Under the pieces are notes generated by a model. That model was not told the DNA's origin. It was given only the letters and a program-made list of their open reading frames with translations, and did not search any database. A stretch of 64,000 nucleotides of DNA. It comes from Thauera sp. JM12B12 (lineage in GTDB: Bacteria > Pseudomonadota > Gammaproteobacteria > Burkholderiales > Rhodocyclaceae). Shown one piece after another: positions 1 through 9,038 of this stretch (within the stretch, counting starts at the first letter, position 1; every line of letters starts with the position of its first letter). The DNA lies in assembly GCF_039614725.1 (NCBI RefSeq), contig NZ_CP154859.1, positions 2,976,001-3,040,000 on the forward strand, given 5' to 3'. The translations under genes were made by a program, and so were the position numbers.

Positions 1-12
1 AACAAGGCAGCA

Positions 13-35
13 TTCGCGGGCAAGCCCGCTCCCAC
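13..35 (+). repeat. REP-like palindromic element, copy 1
   Basis: A short palindrome (TTCGCGGGCAAGCCCGC followed by TCCCAC) lies about 80 bases before proB. The same sequence recurs near 20.0 kb as an inverted pair. It resembles the REP elements described in Pseudomonas. The rest of the first 112 bases holds no gene that can be seen. Confidence 0.7.
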
Positions 36-112
36 AGCGCCCGCTCCCACGCAAGCGCCGCCCCGCAAGCCACTCAACCGCCATCGCCTTTGCCCCCAGG
101 CCCCCTGCAAAG

Positions 113-1228
113 ATGAGAACCAAGATCCGTAACGCCCGCCGCCTCGTCGTCAAGGTCGGCTCCGCCCTCGTCACCAACAACGGCGCCGGCCTGGACAAGG
201 ACGCGCTCGACGCCTGGGCGCGCCAGATCGCCGCGCTGCGCGCCGAAGGCCGCGAGGTGGCCCTGGTATCCTCCGGCGCCATCGCCGCCGGCATGCAGCG
301 CCTGGGCTGGGCCAGGCGCCCGCACGAGATGAACAAGCTGCAGGCGGCCGCCGCGGTGGGCCAGATGGGCCTGGTCGAAGCCTACGAAAAGGCCTTCTCG
401 CGCCACGGCCTGCAGACGGCGCAGATCCTGCTCACCCACGAGGATCTGTCCGACCGCACCCGCTACCTCAACGCCCGCAGCACGCTCACCACCCTTCTGC
501 AGATCGGCGTGGTGCCGATCATCAACGAGAACGACACCGTGGTCACCGACGAGATCAAGTTCGGCGACAACGACACGCTGGGCGCGCTGGTCGCCAACCT
601 GATCGAGGCCGAGGCGCTGATCATCCTCACCGACCAGCAGGGGCTGTACACCGCCGACCCGCGCAAGGATCCGGCCGCTACGCTGATTGCCGAAGGCCGC
701 GCCGAGGACCGCCAGTACGAAACCATGGCCGGCGGCTCGGGCAGCGCGATCAGCAAGGGCGGCATGGTCACCAAGATCCGTGCAGCCCAGCGTGCCGCGC
801 GCAGCGGGGCGCACACCTGCATTGCCAGCGGACGGGAGGCCGATCCGATTTTGCGCCTGGCGGCGGGCGAGGCGCTCGGGACGCTGCTCTACGCCAGCAG
901 CACGCCGCTGCAGGCGAGAAAGCAGTGGATCGCCGACCACCTGCAGCTCGCCGGGGATCTGATCATCGACGACGGCGCGGTCGCCGCACTACGCAGCGGC
1001 CGCAGCCTGCTGCCGGTGGGGGTGATCGAGGTGCGCGGCGAGTTCAAGCGTGGCGCGGCAGTGGCATGCAGAAGCCTGACCGGGGAGGAAGTGGCGCGCG
1101 GGCTGGTGAATTACTCGGCTTCGGAGTGTCGGCGGATCGCACGCAAGCCGACAGCGGATATCGAGAAGCTACTTGGGTACATCGACGAGCCAGAACTCAT
1201 CCACCGCAACAACATGGTCGGGCGTTAA
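113..1228 (+). CDS. proB: glutamate 5-kinase (ProB)
   Basis: Cytoplasmic enzyme that phosphorylates L-glutamate with ATP, the first step of proline synthesis. The 371 residues match the usual length of long ProB proteins: an amino-acid-kinase domain (about 1-260) with the N-terminal KVGSALVTN loop, the substrate segment [16 protein letters not shown] and [11 protein letters not shown], then a C-terminal PUA domain (about 280-360). The ATG at 113 begins directly with the conserved N-terminus. Its stop codon overlaps the stop of the convergent RND exporter gene by two bases, so the two genes have no intergenic terminator. The gene before it lies outside the window. Confidence 0.97.
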   Translation: MRTKIRNARRLVVKVGSALVTNNGAGLDKDALDAWARQIAALRAEGREVALVSSGAIAAGMQRLGWARRPHEMNKLQAAAAVGQMGLVEAYEKAFSRHGLQTAQILLTHEDLSDRTRYLNARSTLTTLLQIGVVPIINENDTVVTDEIKFGDNDTLGALVANLIEAEALIILTDQQGLYTADPRKDPAATLIAEGRAEDRQYETMAGGSGSAISKGGMVTKIRAAQRAARSGAHTCIASGREADPILRLAAGEALGTLLYASSTPLQARKQWIADHLQLAGDLIIDDGAVAALRSGRSLLPVGVIEVRGEFKRGAAVACRSLTGEEVARGLVNYSASECRRIARKPTADIEKLLGYIDEPELIHRNNMVGR

Positions 1229-3561
1229 TCCCTGCTGAAGCGCGCTTCCACCCGGCTCCACAGCACCAGCAGCGCCGGCAGCAGGATCAGCTCCATCAGC
1301 TGACCGGCAAGCAGCCCCACGGCCGTGAGCACCCCGAAGTGCGCGGTCGGCACGAAGCTTGAAGTCGCCAGCAGCAGGAACTGCGACACCAGCAGCAAGG
1401 AGGTGGCCAGTACCGCGCGCCCAGAGGCCTCGAAGCTGCGCGCCACCGCGAATACCGCGCCGTAGCCCTTCTTCCGGCGCTCCTGGTAGTTGTGGAAGAT
1501 ATGGATGGTGTCGTCGACGGTGATGCCGAGCACCACGCCCGCGATCAGCACTGTTGCCATGTCGAGGTAGATCCCCGCTGCCCCCATCAGGGCGAACACG
1601 AAGAACAGCGGCGCCAGGTTCGGCAGCATGCTGATCACAGCCGACGGGAAGGAGCGCCAAAGCAGGAACATGATCAGGAAGATCTGCCCGAACGCCCCCA
1701 GGAAGCTGTGCAACTGGCCGACGACAAGCAGATCTTCCTGATCGGCGAACAGGCGCCCGTAGCCCGCTGTCTGCCAGGTGAGCCCGGGGTCGTCGACCTC
1801 TGCGACCAAGGCGTCGATCTTGTCGATCACAGCCTGGATCGCGTTGGCGCCATGCACGTTCACATTGAGCAGGATGCGCATGCGCTGGAACTCGCCATTG
1901 ACCAGTTCCTGCAGGTCGCGCCCGTCGTAGATCAGCAGCAACTGGCTCAGCAGGCGGTCATCGTCAGGAAGCGTGCGAAAGGCGTCGTCCTCCTCGTTGA
2001 AGGCCCAGTTCATCTCCTCGACGATATCCATCATCGACAGCGTTCGATCGACCTCGGGCAGCGCCTCGACTTGCGTCTGCAGGGCCTTGATGCGTTGCAG
2101 GCGCGCGGCGTCCTTGAAGGCATCCCGCCCCGGGCCGTCGACCACGATCTCGAGCGCCGTCACCCCCACCAGCGCGGCCTCCACCTTCGCAGTGGATTGC
2201 GTCAGCGGATGATCGGCATTGAAGAACTTGAGCAGATCCGACTCGGCCTGCACCTTCAGCAACAAGGGCGCAGTCGCCACGACCACCACCACCACCGTCC
2301 CCACCACCCAGCCCGCGCGCCGGATCGCGAAATTGGCCAACCCGCAGGACAGGCGCCGCGTCCAGGCAAAACCGCCTTCCTGGCTCGGCCATGGCCCGCG
2401 GTCGAACTTCACCAGGAAGGGCGGCACCAGATAGAACACGACAAAGTAGATCACCACCACACCAACCGCCGCGACCAGGCCAAAAACCTGGATCGGCGGA
2501 ATCGGCACCAGCACCAGGCTGATCATGCCTGCCGCGGTGGTCAGCACATTGAAGAGCGCCGGTGTATGCACCATCTGCAGCGCGAACACGACCCGTTTGG
2601 GGCGCCGGAAACCCGCGTCACGCGTACGCTTGAGTGCCGCATACAAGTGCAACAGGTTCGACACGGTGTAGGCGGACAGCAAGGTGGGCACCATCGCCGT
2701 CACCAATGTGTAAGGTTGGCCGATGGCTGCGATCAGCCCCACGCAGGCTACCACCGCGGTACTCATCGCCACCGCACCGAGCACCACCGGCACCAGCCGG
2801 CCCACCACCCAATACAGCAACACCAGCCCCAGCCCCATCACGAGCGGGGTGAACACCAAGGTGTCACGCAGCATCGAGCGCAGCTCTGCAGCATCGAGCG
2901 CCACCGTGCCAGCGACGGCGACCAGCTGCGCGCTCAGCTGCTCGGCCTCCACCGCGTCCTCGAACGCCGTTTCGATTGACTGACGCTGGCGGCTCTCGGC
3001 GAGCTTGTGGGTGCGCACGACCAGCGCCACCGCCTTGCCGTCGGTGGACGCCAGCCAGCCCGGCATGAAGCGGTCGCCTAGCACGCGAGCGACGCGCTCG
3101 GCCTCGCCCTCGGCTCCGACCTTGCTGCCCTCGCCCAGCGACTCCGCATCGATCAGCGGCTCGACCACGAAACCATCGGCGGTGCCGGAAATATGATCGA
3201 CGCGGGTCAGCGCAAACACCCGGTCGACGTCCGGATGGCGCTCCATATGCGCGCTCACGCGGTCAAGCGCCGCGAGCGTAGCAGCGCTGTAGAGCCCGTC
3301 GCCCGCAAACAGGCCGATCAAAATCTCGTCATTGGGAAATTCGGTGCGCAGCTCGCGCTCGAGCACCGTCGCCGGCGCATCCTTGGGGAAGTAAAGCTCG
3401 GGCGCGTTGTTGAGGTCCAGCCGCAGCAGCACCAACGCGGCGCCGATCACCTGCACCACGACGATGATCGCCAGCGCCTGGCGCCAGCGCATCAGGCGCG
3501 GCTGCATCAGACGCAGCAGCAGGGCGTTCAGCCCGTCTTTCAGCATCGCATCACCGCCCAT
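1225..3561 (-). CDS. RND/MMPL-family inner-membrane exporter
   Basis: A 778-residue transporter of the RND superfamily, MMPL (hydrophobe exporter) type. It has the internal duplication of the family: an N-terminal membrane helix, a large periplasmic loop, a five- to six-helix bundle, then a second helix, loop and bundle. The last bundle carries the [21 protein letters not shown] stretch, part of the acidic transmembrane motif used for proton coupling. It ends a minus-strand cassette behind a predicted outer-membrane barrel and a LolA-like periplasmic protein, which suggests lipid or lipoprotein-like cargo moving between the two membranes. The cargo is unknown. The start could also be the ATG at 3546, five codons downstream, which has a more plausible ribosome site (GGCGGTG). 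Confidence 0.88.
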   Translation of the reverse strand: MGGDAMLKDGLNALLLRLMQPRLMRWRQALAIIVVVQVIGAALVLLRLDLNNAPELYFPKDAPATVLERELRTEFPNDEILIGLFAGDGLYSAATLAALDRVSAHMERHPDVDRVFALTRVDHISGTADGFVVEPLIDAESLGEGSKVGAEGEAERVARVLGDRFMPGWLASTDGKAVALVVRTHKLAESRQRQSIETAFEDAVEAEQLSAQLVAVAGTVALDAAELRSMLRDTLVFTPLVMGLGLVLLYWVVGRLVPVVLGAVAMSTAVVACVGLIAAIGQPYTLVTAMVPTLLSAYTVSNLLHLYAALKRTRDAGFRRPKRVVFALQMVHTPALFNVLTTAAGMISLVLVPIPPIQVFGLVAAVGVVVIYFVVFYLVPPFLVKFDRGPWPSQEGGFAWTRRLSCGLANFAIRRAGWVVGTVVVVVVATAPLLLKVQAESDLLKFFNADHPLTQSTAKVEAALVGVTALEIVVDGPGRDAFKDAARLQRIKALQTQVEALPEVDRTLSMMDIVEEMNWAFNEEDDAFRTLPDDDRLLSQLLLIYDGRDLQELVNGEFQRMRILLNVNVHGANAIQAVIDKIDALVAEVDDPGLTWQTAGYGRLFADQEDLLVVGQLHSFLGAFGQIFLIMFLLWRSFPSAVISMLPNLAPLFFVFALMGAAGIYLDMATVLIAGVVLGITVDDTIHIFHNYQERRKKGYGAVFAVARSFEASGRAVLATSLLLVSQFLLLATSSFVPTAHFGVLTAVGLLAGQLMELILLPALLVLWSRVEARFSRD

Positions 3562-3653
3562 GGGCCAGCGCGCGCGTACGAGTCGCCCTCTGCAAGATCA
3601 AGCCGCAACCTGTTCGCCATGCTCACACGCTGCAGGTACCGGGTCACCTTCAT

Positions 3654-4922
3654 TCAGAACTTTGCCTGCCAGCCCACCATCACCGCGTCGTTGTCGTTGT
3701 AGTACCCGCCCAGGGTCTCCGCGGAACCACTGAACAGATGCGCAGCGACGAAGAGTTCGTGCTGGTCGATGCCGGTGTAGGTCAGGCGCGGATTGACATA
3801 GACGTCACGCTCGCCCAGGCCGAGCATGAACCGCAGATCCGCCCGCCAGCGCCCATTGGCGAAGGGATGCTCTATCTCGCCGGTCATGAGGTAGAACTCC
3901 GTGCGGTCGAGCACCGACACGTCGGTAAGCGTGCGGTGGCCGGCGAGTTGCAGGGTCACGCGCGTCTCGCCGTCACCAGGGAAGAACTCCGCGCCCACCA
4001 CCAGATCGATGCCGGGGTCGGTGCGGTACTGGAAAGCGGGCGTAGTCAGCGGTACGTCGCTGCGCCAGGCCAGCTCCATGCGCCAGGTCGCGCCGAGGTG
4101 CTCGGCCTCAAGCTCAGCGCCGACCACCGTATCGTAGGGGTGAATCGCCGTCAGCACACCGGGCGACACGCGGTAGTAGGGCTGCGACTGGCGCACGCGC
4201 TGCACGCTGAAGCCGTAGTCCAGCCCGTCGCCGCCGGCAGTCAGGCGCAGCCCGCCCCCGCCGCTACCCTCCTCGTCGGACGCGCGCACCTTTACGCCCA
4301 CCAGGCCGGGCAGCGTGCCAAAACCGAGCAGGCGGCCGTTCACCGTATCCACCGGATGCCACACACTGTCTCGATGCGGCATCACCGCCTCATCGAACAG
4401 CGGCAGCCACACCGCGTCGAGCTTGAAGTCCTCGCCGAAGTATTCCGCGCGCACCGCCGGTACCGCACGGCGACGGTCGGGCAGCCTGTCGAGCATCGCA
4501 CGCGACAGGTCGGCGCGGCTCATGCGGTCGATTGGCGAGATCTCATCAACCCGCCCCCACATCACGTTCTGGGTGCCGAAGGTCAGGCGCGCATCCTCGC
4601 CGCGCCAGCGCAGGTAGTTCTCGGTGTAGTCCGCCCGCGCGCGACTGAAGTCCTGGCTACCGAACTGCGACAAGGCATCAACACGCGCCCCAATCGCATA
4701 GCTCCAGTCACCCTCACCGCCCCCAGCGCTGATCGCCATCTGCGCAAAGCCATCGCCCGACGCGCCGGGGTGATCTGCAAATGCGCCGAACTCGAAGCGC
4801 AGGCCATCCACCTTGAGCCCGAGCCCCTCGCCCTCAGCGGCTGCAGCCACCGAGACCAGCAGCCCGCACGCAACCGCAACAATGCCGCGCAGAAGCCGGC
4901 TACCCTGTTGTTCACACTGCAT
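3654..4922 (-). CDS. predicted outer-membrane beta-barrel protein (DUF1302-like)
   Basis: A 422-residue secreted protein. Starting at the ATG at 4922 (GAAGGG upstream) gives a typical signal peptide ending in VSVAAAAEG. The rest has alternating hydrophobic and polar strands, many Tyr/Trp/Arg positions, and a C-terminus ending in Phe (GWQAKF), as expected of an outer-membrane barrel. The segment NYLRWRGEDARLTFGTQNVMWG followed by DRMSRADLSRAMLDRLPDRR resembles DUF1302-type proteins that accompany RND exporters. It sits between the LolA-like gene and the exporter, all on one strand with short gaps. It may be the outer-membrane partner of the exporter. No function is established. Confidence 0.75.
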   Translation of the reverse strand: MQCEQQGSRLLRGIVAVACGLLVSVAAAAEGEGLGLKVDGLRFEFGAFADHPGASGDGFAQMAISAGGGEGDWSYAIGARVDALSQFGSQDFSRARADYTENYLRWRGEDARLTFGTQNVMWGRVDEISPIDRMSRADLSRAMLDRLPDRRRAVPAVRAEYFGEDFKLDAVWLPLFDEAVMPHRDSVWHPVDTVNGRLLGFGTLPGLVGVKVRASDEEGSGGGGLRLTAGGDGLDYGFSVQRVRQSQPYYRVSPGVLTAIHPYDTVVGAELEAEHLGATWRMELAWRSDVPLTTPAFQYRTDPGIDLVVGAEFFPGDGETRVTLQLAGHRTLTDVSVLDRTEFYLMTGEIEHPFANGRWRADLRFMLGLGERDVYVNPRLTYTGIDQHELFVAAHLFSGSAETLGGYYNDNDAVMVGWQAKF

Positions 4923-4989
4923 GCCCTTATCCCTTCGTTGTTTATCCCCGGGGTAGCCACGCCACAGTCGCTGCGGCAACGGCCGCCCC

Positions 4990-5829
4990 TCAGGGCCGGA
5001 ATTCCTTCTCGCCTCGCTCGTCCTCGAGCGCCTTTGCGCTGAACAGCCGCATCGGCAGGCCGCGGTCGTAGACGATGCGCTCCACCACCAGTTGCGTTCG
5101 ATGCCCGCTACGCAGGTCCGTCATCGTGCTATCGATTACGGTCCAGTAGCCCTGAACCTGTTCGCGCTTGACCACCTCGAGGCGCTTGGCCGGCTGCTCG
5201 GCGTTCTTCTCGTAAAAGTCCACTCGCAGCGGCAACAGGCTCGCCGGATCGATCCAGCTCACCCGCCGCAGATACACCGAATTGCTCGCCTCCACCGGCA
5301 CGCTCTCCAGCACCTCGCAGGCGACCCCATCGACGGTCTCCCGACCGATCACGCGGTGCGTGTCCATCGTCGGCTTGCGGTCGCGCAAATCCTCGAAATA
5401 GTAGTCGGAATTGACGAACCGTCCGCCCTTGCGGTTCGAGTCTACGCGGCGCACGCGCTGCATCGCGGGCAGATAGATCCACTGGTTCGATGCACCGTCG
5501 GCCGAATCGAGCGTCAGCAGGCCGGTACCTGCAATATCGGCAGGCTCGGTGAAGCGGATGAGCGTCGACACCTCGCCCCCCTCGCCGCTCAGCCGGTACA
5601 GCACCATGCTGCGCACCCGTGGACTGCGCCCTTCTTCGGTCAGCGCCATCGTGACCACGGAGGTGGCGTCCTGGCCGTCCGCGCGGTCGTACACGCGCTG
5701 CGCCAGCGCCAGCCCGGCGTCATCCGCCAGCGCGACGGACCCAATCAGCAATCCCGCGCCCAGCCCCGCGAGCGCACGCGACACGCGCATCATGAACTGT
5801 CGGCGCGCCGGCACCTGAAATTCCTTCAT
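4990..5829 (-). CDS. outer-membrane lipoprotein-sorting (LolA-like) protein
   Basis: Periplasmic protein of the LolA/LolB-like fold (the family named outer membrane lipoprotein-sorting protein). An N-terminal signal peptide (basic start, GLGAGLLIGSVALA, then DDAG) precedes a beta-rich domain with the family features NQWIYLPAMQRVRRV, the Asp/Tyr-rich SDYYFEDL, and a C-terminal LPMRLFSAKAL. Proteins like this are often encoded with RND/MMPL exporters and are thought to shuttle a hydrophobic ligand. It is first in the three-gene minus-strand cassette. The GTG at 5832 directly before the ATG, or an ATG 13 codons into the frame, are alternative starts; the latter would give a shorter signal peptide. 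Confidence 0.82.
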   Translation of the reverse strand: MKEFQVPARRQFMMRVSRALAGLGAGLLIGSVALADDAGLALAQRVYDRADGQDATSVVTMALTEEGRSPRVRSMVLYRLSGEGGEVSTLIRFTEPADIAGTGLLTLDSADGASNQWIYLPAMQRVRRVDSNRKGGRFVNSDYYFEDLRDRKPTMDTHRVIGRETVDGVACEVLESVPVEASNSVYLRRVSWIDPASLLPLRVDFYEKNAEQPAKRLEVVKREQVQGYWTVIDSTMTDLRSGHRTQLVVERIVYDRGLPMRLFSAKALEDERGEKEFRP

Positions 5830-5907
5830 CACTCCCCCCGCCGCAAGCGCGAATTACTGGGGCATTCTAGCCCAGTCGCACAACGTATCGGCGTGGGCGC
5901 ACCTACC

Positions 5908-6780
5908 TCAGCGCTGGACGTCGAGCTTGGCCAGCCGGCGCTTGGCGATGTAACTCTTCAGGCGCTGCAGTGGGTTTCGGTTGCCCATCCACAGCCGGCG
6001 GTGATGAAAGCGGCCGACGCGCGCATCCAGATATGTATACCAGGGGACGCAGCGCAGCGCCTCGGGATGCAGCAACGCCACCAGCGCCTGCGTGGTGATG
6101 AAGCCCGCGCACAGCTTGCAGCCCGCCACCGAACTCGGCCCCTTGCGCGCCTTGAGGTTGATGGAGTTCGGGTCTAGATAGCGCAAGTGATAGAGCTCGG
6201 GCGCGAAGCCGAGCAGGAACTGCACGATCTTCTCGTCCTCGCTCATGTCGGGCGTGATCGCAAAGTAGTCGTCGTAGGCCATGCCCTTGGGCCCGAAGGC
6301 CAGCACGCCTGCCCCCAGCCCCAGCGGCACGGCGGCGATGGTCGCCAGCCCGCGCTTGGTGGCCGCGTTGACCAGCAGCGGGTGCTTGTCCACTGCAAAC
6401 GCATCGACCGCATCCACCGCCAGGTCGACCCCATCGAGGAAGGCGTCGATGTTGCCGGGCTGGATGCCGTCCTCGAAGGTGGTGATGCGCAGCTCGGGGT
6501 TGATCGCCCGCGCGTGCTCCACCATCACCTCGAGCTTGCGCCGCCCCAACGTCGGCACACTGGCGCCGTACTGGCGGTTGAAGTTCGCCAGCTCGAACTC
6601 GTCAAACTCGGCAAGGTGAAAGCCGCCGACGCCCGCGCGCACCAGGCTGATCAGGTAGTCGCCGCCGACCCCGCCCATGCCGGCGATGGCGACGGTGGCG
6701 TTACGCAGGCGTTCGTGCTCGGCGGTGCTGACGACGCCGAGGTTGCGGCTGAAGGCTTCGTTGTAGTTGAAGGCGGTCAA
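5908..6780 (-). CDS. ThiF/MoeB/HesA-family E1-like adenylyltransferase
   Basis: A 290-residue E1-like enzyme. The nucleotide-binding loop is AIAGMGGVGGDYL, followed by DEFELANFNRQYG, which contains the Asp and the Asn-x-x-Arg contacts of ThiF/MoeB proteins, and the acidic DAVDAF motif. The family adenylates the C-terminal Gly-Gly of a ubiquitin-like sulfur carrier. Here no carrier gene (ThiS or MoaD-like) is adjacent, and the Cys pair expected for zinc is not obvious: only one Cys-x-x-Cys (CKLC) is seen near residue 225. The start is TTG with GGAG eight bases upstream. The substrate is unknown; a role in modifying a small molecule or peptide is possible. Confidence 0.85.
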   Translation of the reverse strand: MTAFNYNEAFSRNLGVVSTAEHERLRNATVAIAGMGGVGGDYLISLVRAGVGGFHLAEFDEFELANFNRQYGASVPTLGRRKLEVMVEHARAINPELRITTFEDGIQPGNIDAFLDGVDLAVDAVDAFAVDKHPLLVNAATKRGLATIAAVPLGLGAGVLAFGPKGMAYDDYFAITPDMSEDEKIVQFLLGFAPELYHLRYLDPNSINLKARKGPSSVAGCKLCAGFITTQALVALLHPEALRCVPWYTYLDARVGRFHHRRLWMGNRNPLQRLKSYIAKRRLAKLDVQR

Positions 6781-6860
6781 GACAGGTCTCCGGCGATGGC
6801 GGGGTTGGCGTCATATTTTCGCAGAGCCGGCGGGATTACAAGGGCGGAATCCACGATCGA

Positions 6861-6923
6861 CACTTGCGTGGAGTAGTACGTATCGACCACCAACGAGGTG
6901 TCGGTTTTTTTTACACTAAAGTG
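6861..6923 (+). promoter_or_regulatory. two similar palindromes, possible upstream activator sites
   Basis: CACTTGCGTG (6861-6870) and CACTAAAGTG (6914-6923) share the pattern CACT-N3-GTG. Their centres are 53 bases apart, close to five helical turns, and they lie about 60-110 bases upstream of the sigma-54 promoter. This is the layout of enhancer sites for a sigma-54 activator such as PrsR. The assignment is inferred from position and symmetry only. Confidence 0.4.
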
Positions 6924-6976
6924 CGTCGTGCTGGTGCTCAGCCCTACAAGCCATTGTTTTTGATGGTGATAACGAA

Positions 6977-6994
6977 TAGGCACAAAACCTGCTT
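6977..6994 (+). promoter_or_regulatory. sigma-54 (RpoN) promoter of the PEP-CTERM gene
   Basis: TAGGCACAAAACCTGCTT matches the sigma-54 consensus TGGCAC-N5-TTGC with GG (6979-6980) and GC (6991-6992) at the required ten-base spacing. A transcript would start near 7004, giving a leader of about 50 bases. In related floc-forming Rhodocyclales, PEP-CTERM genes depend on RpoN and the PrsK/PrsR pair, both regulators being encoded at 31-34.5 kb here. Confidence 0.72.
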
Positions 6995-7052
6995 AACAAA
7001 GAGCGGAGTCGAGGGCTTCGGCTCATGATCAACGTTAATCTGGAGTTCCATC

Positions 7053-7958
7053 ATGAAACTGAACAAGATTGCAGCATCGCTCATTTCTGCCGCCGGCCTT
7101 GCGCTTACTTCCGGCTCCGCTAGCGCCATCACGGTCGGCGGCGTCACTTGGAATGAGAATTTCGTTCTCGATTTCAGATCGGCTGGTGAGGTTTTCGAGA
7201 ACGTTGCTTCCCTTGCGGGTGACACGATCAGCGGATACGGAAAAATCAACTCGATCAACGGGAACAGCAACGTTACGACGTTCTGCCCCGGGTGCGAGAT
7301 TACCTTTACGTTTGGTGGCTTTACTCTCCTTGACATCAATCCGGAGGATAGCGACGGAGTTGGAACAGCATTCGACGATACGGGTTTTCTGGGTTTTAAC
7401 GGCACAGAGTTCGCTTTCAGCGGCGGATGGATCAACGTCTATGTTGACAATGCACAGAACTTCCTTGAAACGAGTGGTGCATCTGCCAGCGATGGATCTC
7501 TATGGTTGAGCCTTGCCGCGATCCCGCAGCGTCAAGCTGGCGGTTCCGACCCCAACATTCCTGCGACTGCAACGCTCATTGGCGATCTGACGAACACGGA
7601 CTTGGCAACTCTGGCCGGCTCGGGCAACGCCTATCTGAACATCGTCTACGCCGGTGACACGCGCAACCCTCAAACAGCTCTCGGCAACCAAGGCGTTGCA
7701 AACCCGTACCTTGATACAAATAACGCAAACCTCCAATGCGACGTTTCAGGTGGGACTTACTGCCCGGACATCTTCTTCAACTCAAGCTTTGGCCTTGACG
7801 AACAACTGAGCAACGCCACAGGGGGTCTTGTCACGCATAGTGGTACCGCTGATATTCGCGGGCGGACCACCACCGTCCCGGAACCGAGCGCCCTTGCCCT
7901 CCTCGGCCTCGGCCTGATCGGCCTCGGCGCTACGCGTCGCATGAAGAAAGCAGCCTGA
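7053..7958 (+). CDS. PEP-CTERM sorting-domain surface protein
   Basis: A 301-residue exported protein processed by an exosortase. It has a Sec signal peptide (residues 1-25, ending SGSASA), a Ser/Thr/Asn/Gly-rich body with two cysteine pairs (C78/C81 in a CPGC motif; C229/C237), and the C-terminal sorting tag: VPEP at about 275, a hydrophobic helix, then a basic tail with RR and KK. Such proteins are thought to be cleaved at the tag and delivered to the exopolysaccharide matrix. The gene is visibly poorer in G+C than its neighbours, common for this class. It stands alone with its own sigma-54 promoter and terminator. The function of the body domain is unknown. Confidence 0.93.
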   Translation: MKLNKIAASLISAAGLALTSGSASAITVGGVTWNENFVLDFRSAGEVFENVASLAGDTISGYGKINSINGNSNVTTFCPGCEITFTFGGFTLLDINPEDSDGVGTAFDDTGFLGFNGTEFAFSGGWINVYVDNAQNFLETSGASASDGSLWLSLAAIPQRQAGGSDPNIPATATLIGDLTNTDLATLAGSGNAYLNIVYAGDTRNPQTALGNQGVANPYLDTNNANLQCDVSGGTYCPDIFFNSSFGLDEQLSNATGGLVTHSGTADIRGRTTTVPEPSALALLGLGLIGLGATRRMKKAA

Positions 7959-7977
7959 TCCTGTCAGCAGAATCAGT

Positions 7978-8010
7978 AAAAAGCCGCGCATTGACTGCGC
8001 GGCTTTTTTG
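7978..8010 (+). terminator. rho-independent terminator of the PEP-CTERM gene
   Basis: AAGCCGCGCA and TGCGCGGCTT form a ten-pair stem around a five-base loop, followed by TTTTTGTTTT. A run of A on the other side may let it also stop transcripts coming from the minus-strand gene that ends at 8075. Confidence 0.92.
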
Positions 8011-8074
8011 TTTTGGTGCCGGCCGGAGAGGCCCGGAACAATTCCGCGCGACCACTGGCCGGCGAGGCTGCCGA

Positions 8075-8860
8075 TCAGATGTGCAAGCCAACGTCACGGT
8101 AGCTCTTGACCTCCGACGCAATCGGCCACATTCCGTCCGTTCTCTGCACCTGCGGCTCCACATCGCCCCCACCGAACATGAACCGATACAAGCACGAATT
8201 ACGCGCCGCCAGCCCCGCCTTGGCAGCATGCGCCCCGATCAGATAGGGCTGACGCGCCGGGCTGACTGCGGTGTTCAGCGGGCCCGCCTCATGAAAGGGA
8301 AAACCCAGCCGGTTCAGTAAGCGCGCAAGCGCGGGCTCCATTGCCGCGTAGCAGTGCGTGATGCCATAGCGGTTGGCGAGGTTGATGATTTCGCGGTACA
8401 AGCCCAGCGCAACGACTGGCCCTTCGCGCTTGAGCATGGAGTGCACCGAATCGCCCGCCGCGCTCAACGCACGGCGGCGCCCGCCGATGCTCGAGGCTTC
8501 GGCACGGTGTCTGCGCAAGCTTGACGCAAGCGCCAGACGGCCGATTTCGCCAACCTGCCCGCTCGGGCTCTCCGGCAAGCCCGACAGCTTGTAGCGTGCA
8601 TTGACATTAAGGCCTTTCGGCCCAGGCAGGATCAGCCGCGTGCAGCCAACCGCAACGCCCGTGTCCTTCAAGCGGCACAGCACATGCACGCTATGCACGT
8701 CATAGTCGTCACTTTCGATGGCGACGCCACCTGCGCTGCGCCCATCGGGCACGATCCGGCACAATTCCTCGCAGAACACCTCGTGGCGCAAGGCCAGGTA
8801 TTCCGCGTAAGCGCCCGTGCCGGGCTCGACCACAGAGTATTCGTATTTTTCCAGCACCAT
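8075..8860 (-). CDS. exosortase-associated LuxI-like acyltransferase, paralogue 1
   Basis: A 261-residue protein of the PEP-CTERM/exosortase-associated acyltransferase family (GNAT fold, distant relatives of LuxI autoinducer synthases and N-acyl amino acid synthases). It keeps the LuxI-type pattern: R-x3-F in RHEVFCEEL, E-x-D-x2-D in ESDDYD, the CTRLIL strand, and E-x2-R in GEIGRL, then a GLYREI helix. The biochemical product of the family is not known. The start at 8860 has AAGGTG six bases upstream; a longer frame to 8905 has no such site. It lies 178 bases downstream of paralogue 2 on the same strand, and that gap holds no further gene. Confidence 0.88.
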   Translation of the reverse strand: MVLEKYEYSVVEPGTGAYAEYLALRHEVFCEELCRIVPDGRSAGGVAIESDDYDVHSVHVLCRLKDTGVAVGCTRLILPGPKGLNVNARYKLSGLPESPSGQVGEIGRLALASSLRRHRAEASSIGGRRRALSAAGDSVHSMLKREGPVVALGLYREIINLANRYGITHCYAAMEPALARLLNRLGFPFHEAGPLNTAVSPARQPYLIGAHAAKAGLAARNSCLYRFMFGGGDVEPQVQRTDGMWPIASEVKSYRDVGLHI

Positions 8861-9038
8861 CCACACCTTAAGGATCACGCGTGTGTAGCAGCGCGATGCA
8901 TCCAAGCATTCGCACGCGTATGTTGCCGAGGAAGATAACCCAGGCTCGCGAAAGGACCGTCAAGGGAATTGTAAATCTATTCGTGACAAAGCTCACACTC
9001 AGAAGCTGAATCACTGGAATGGTGAGGTCAATACACGC

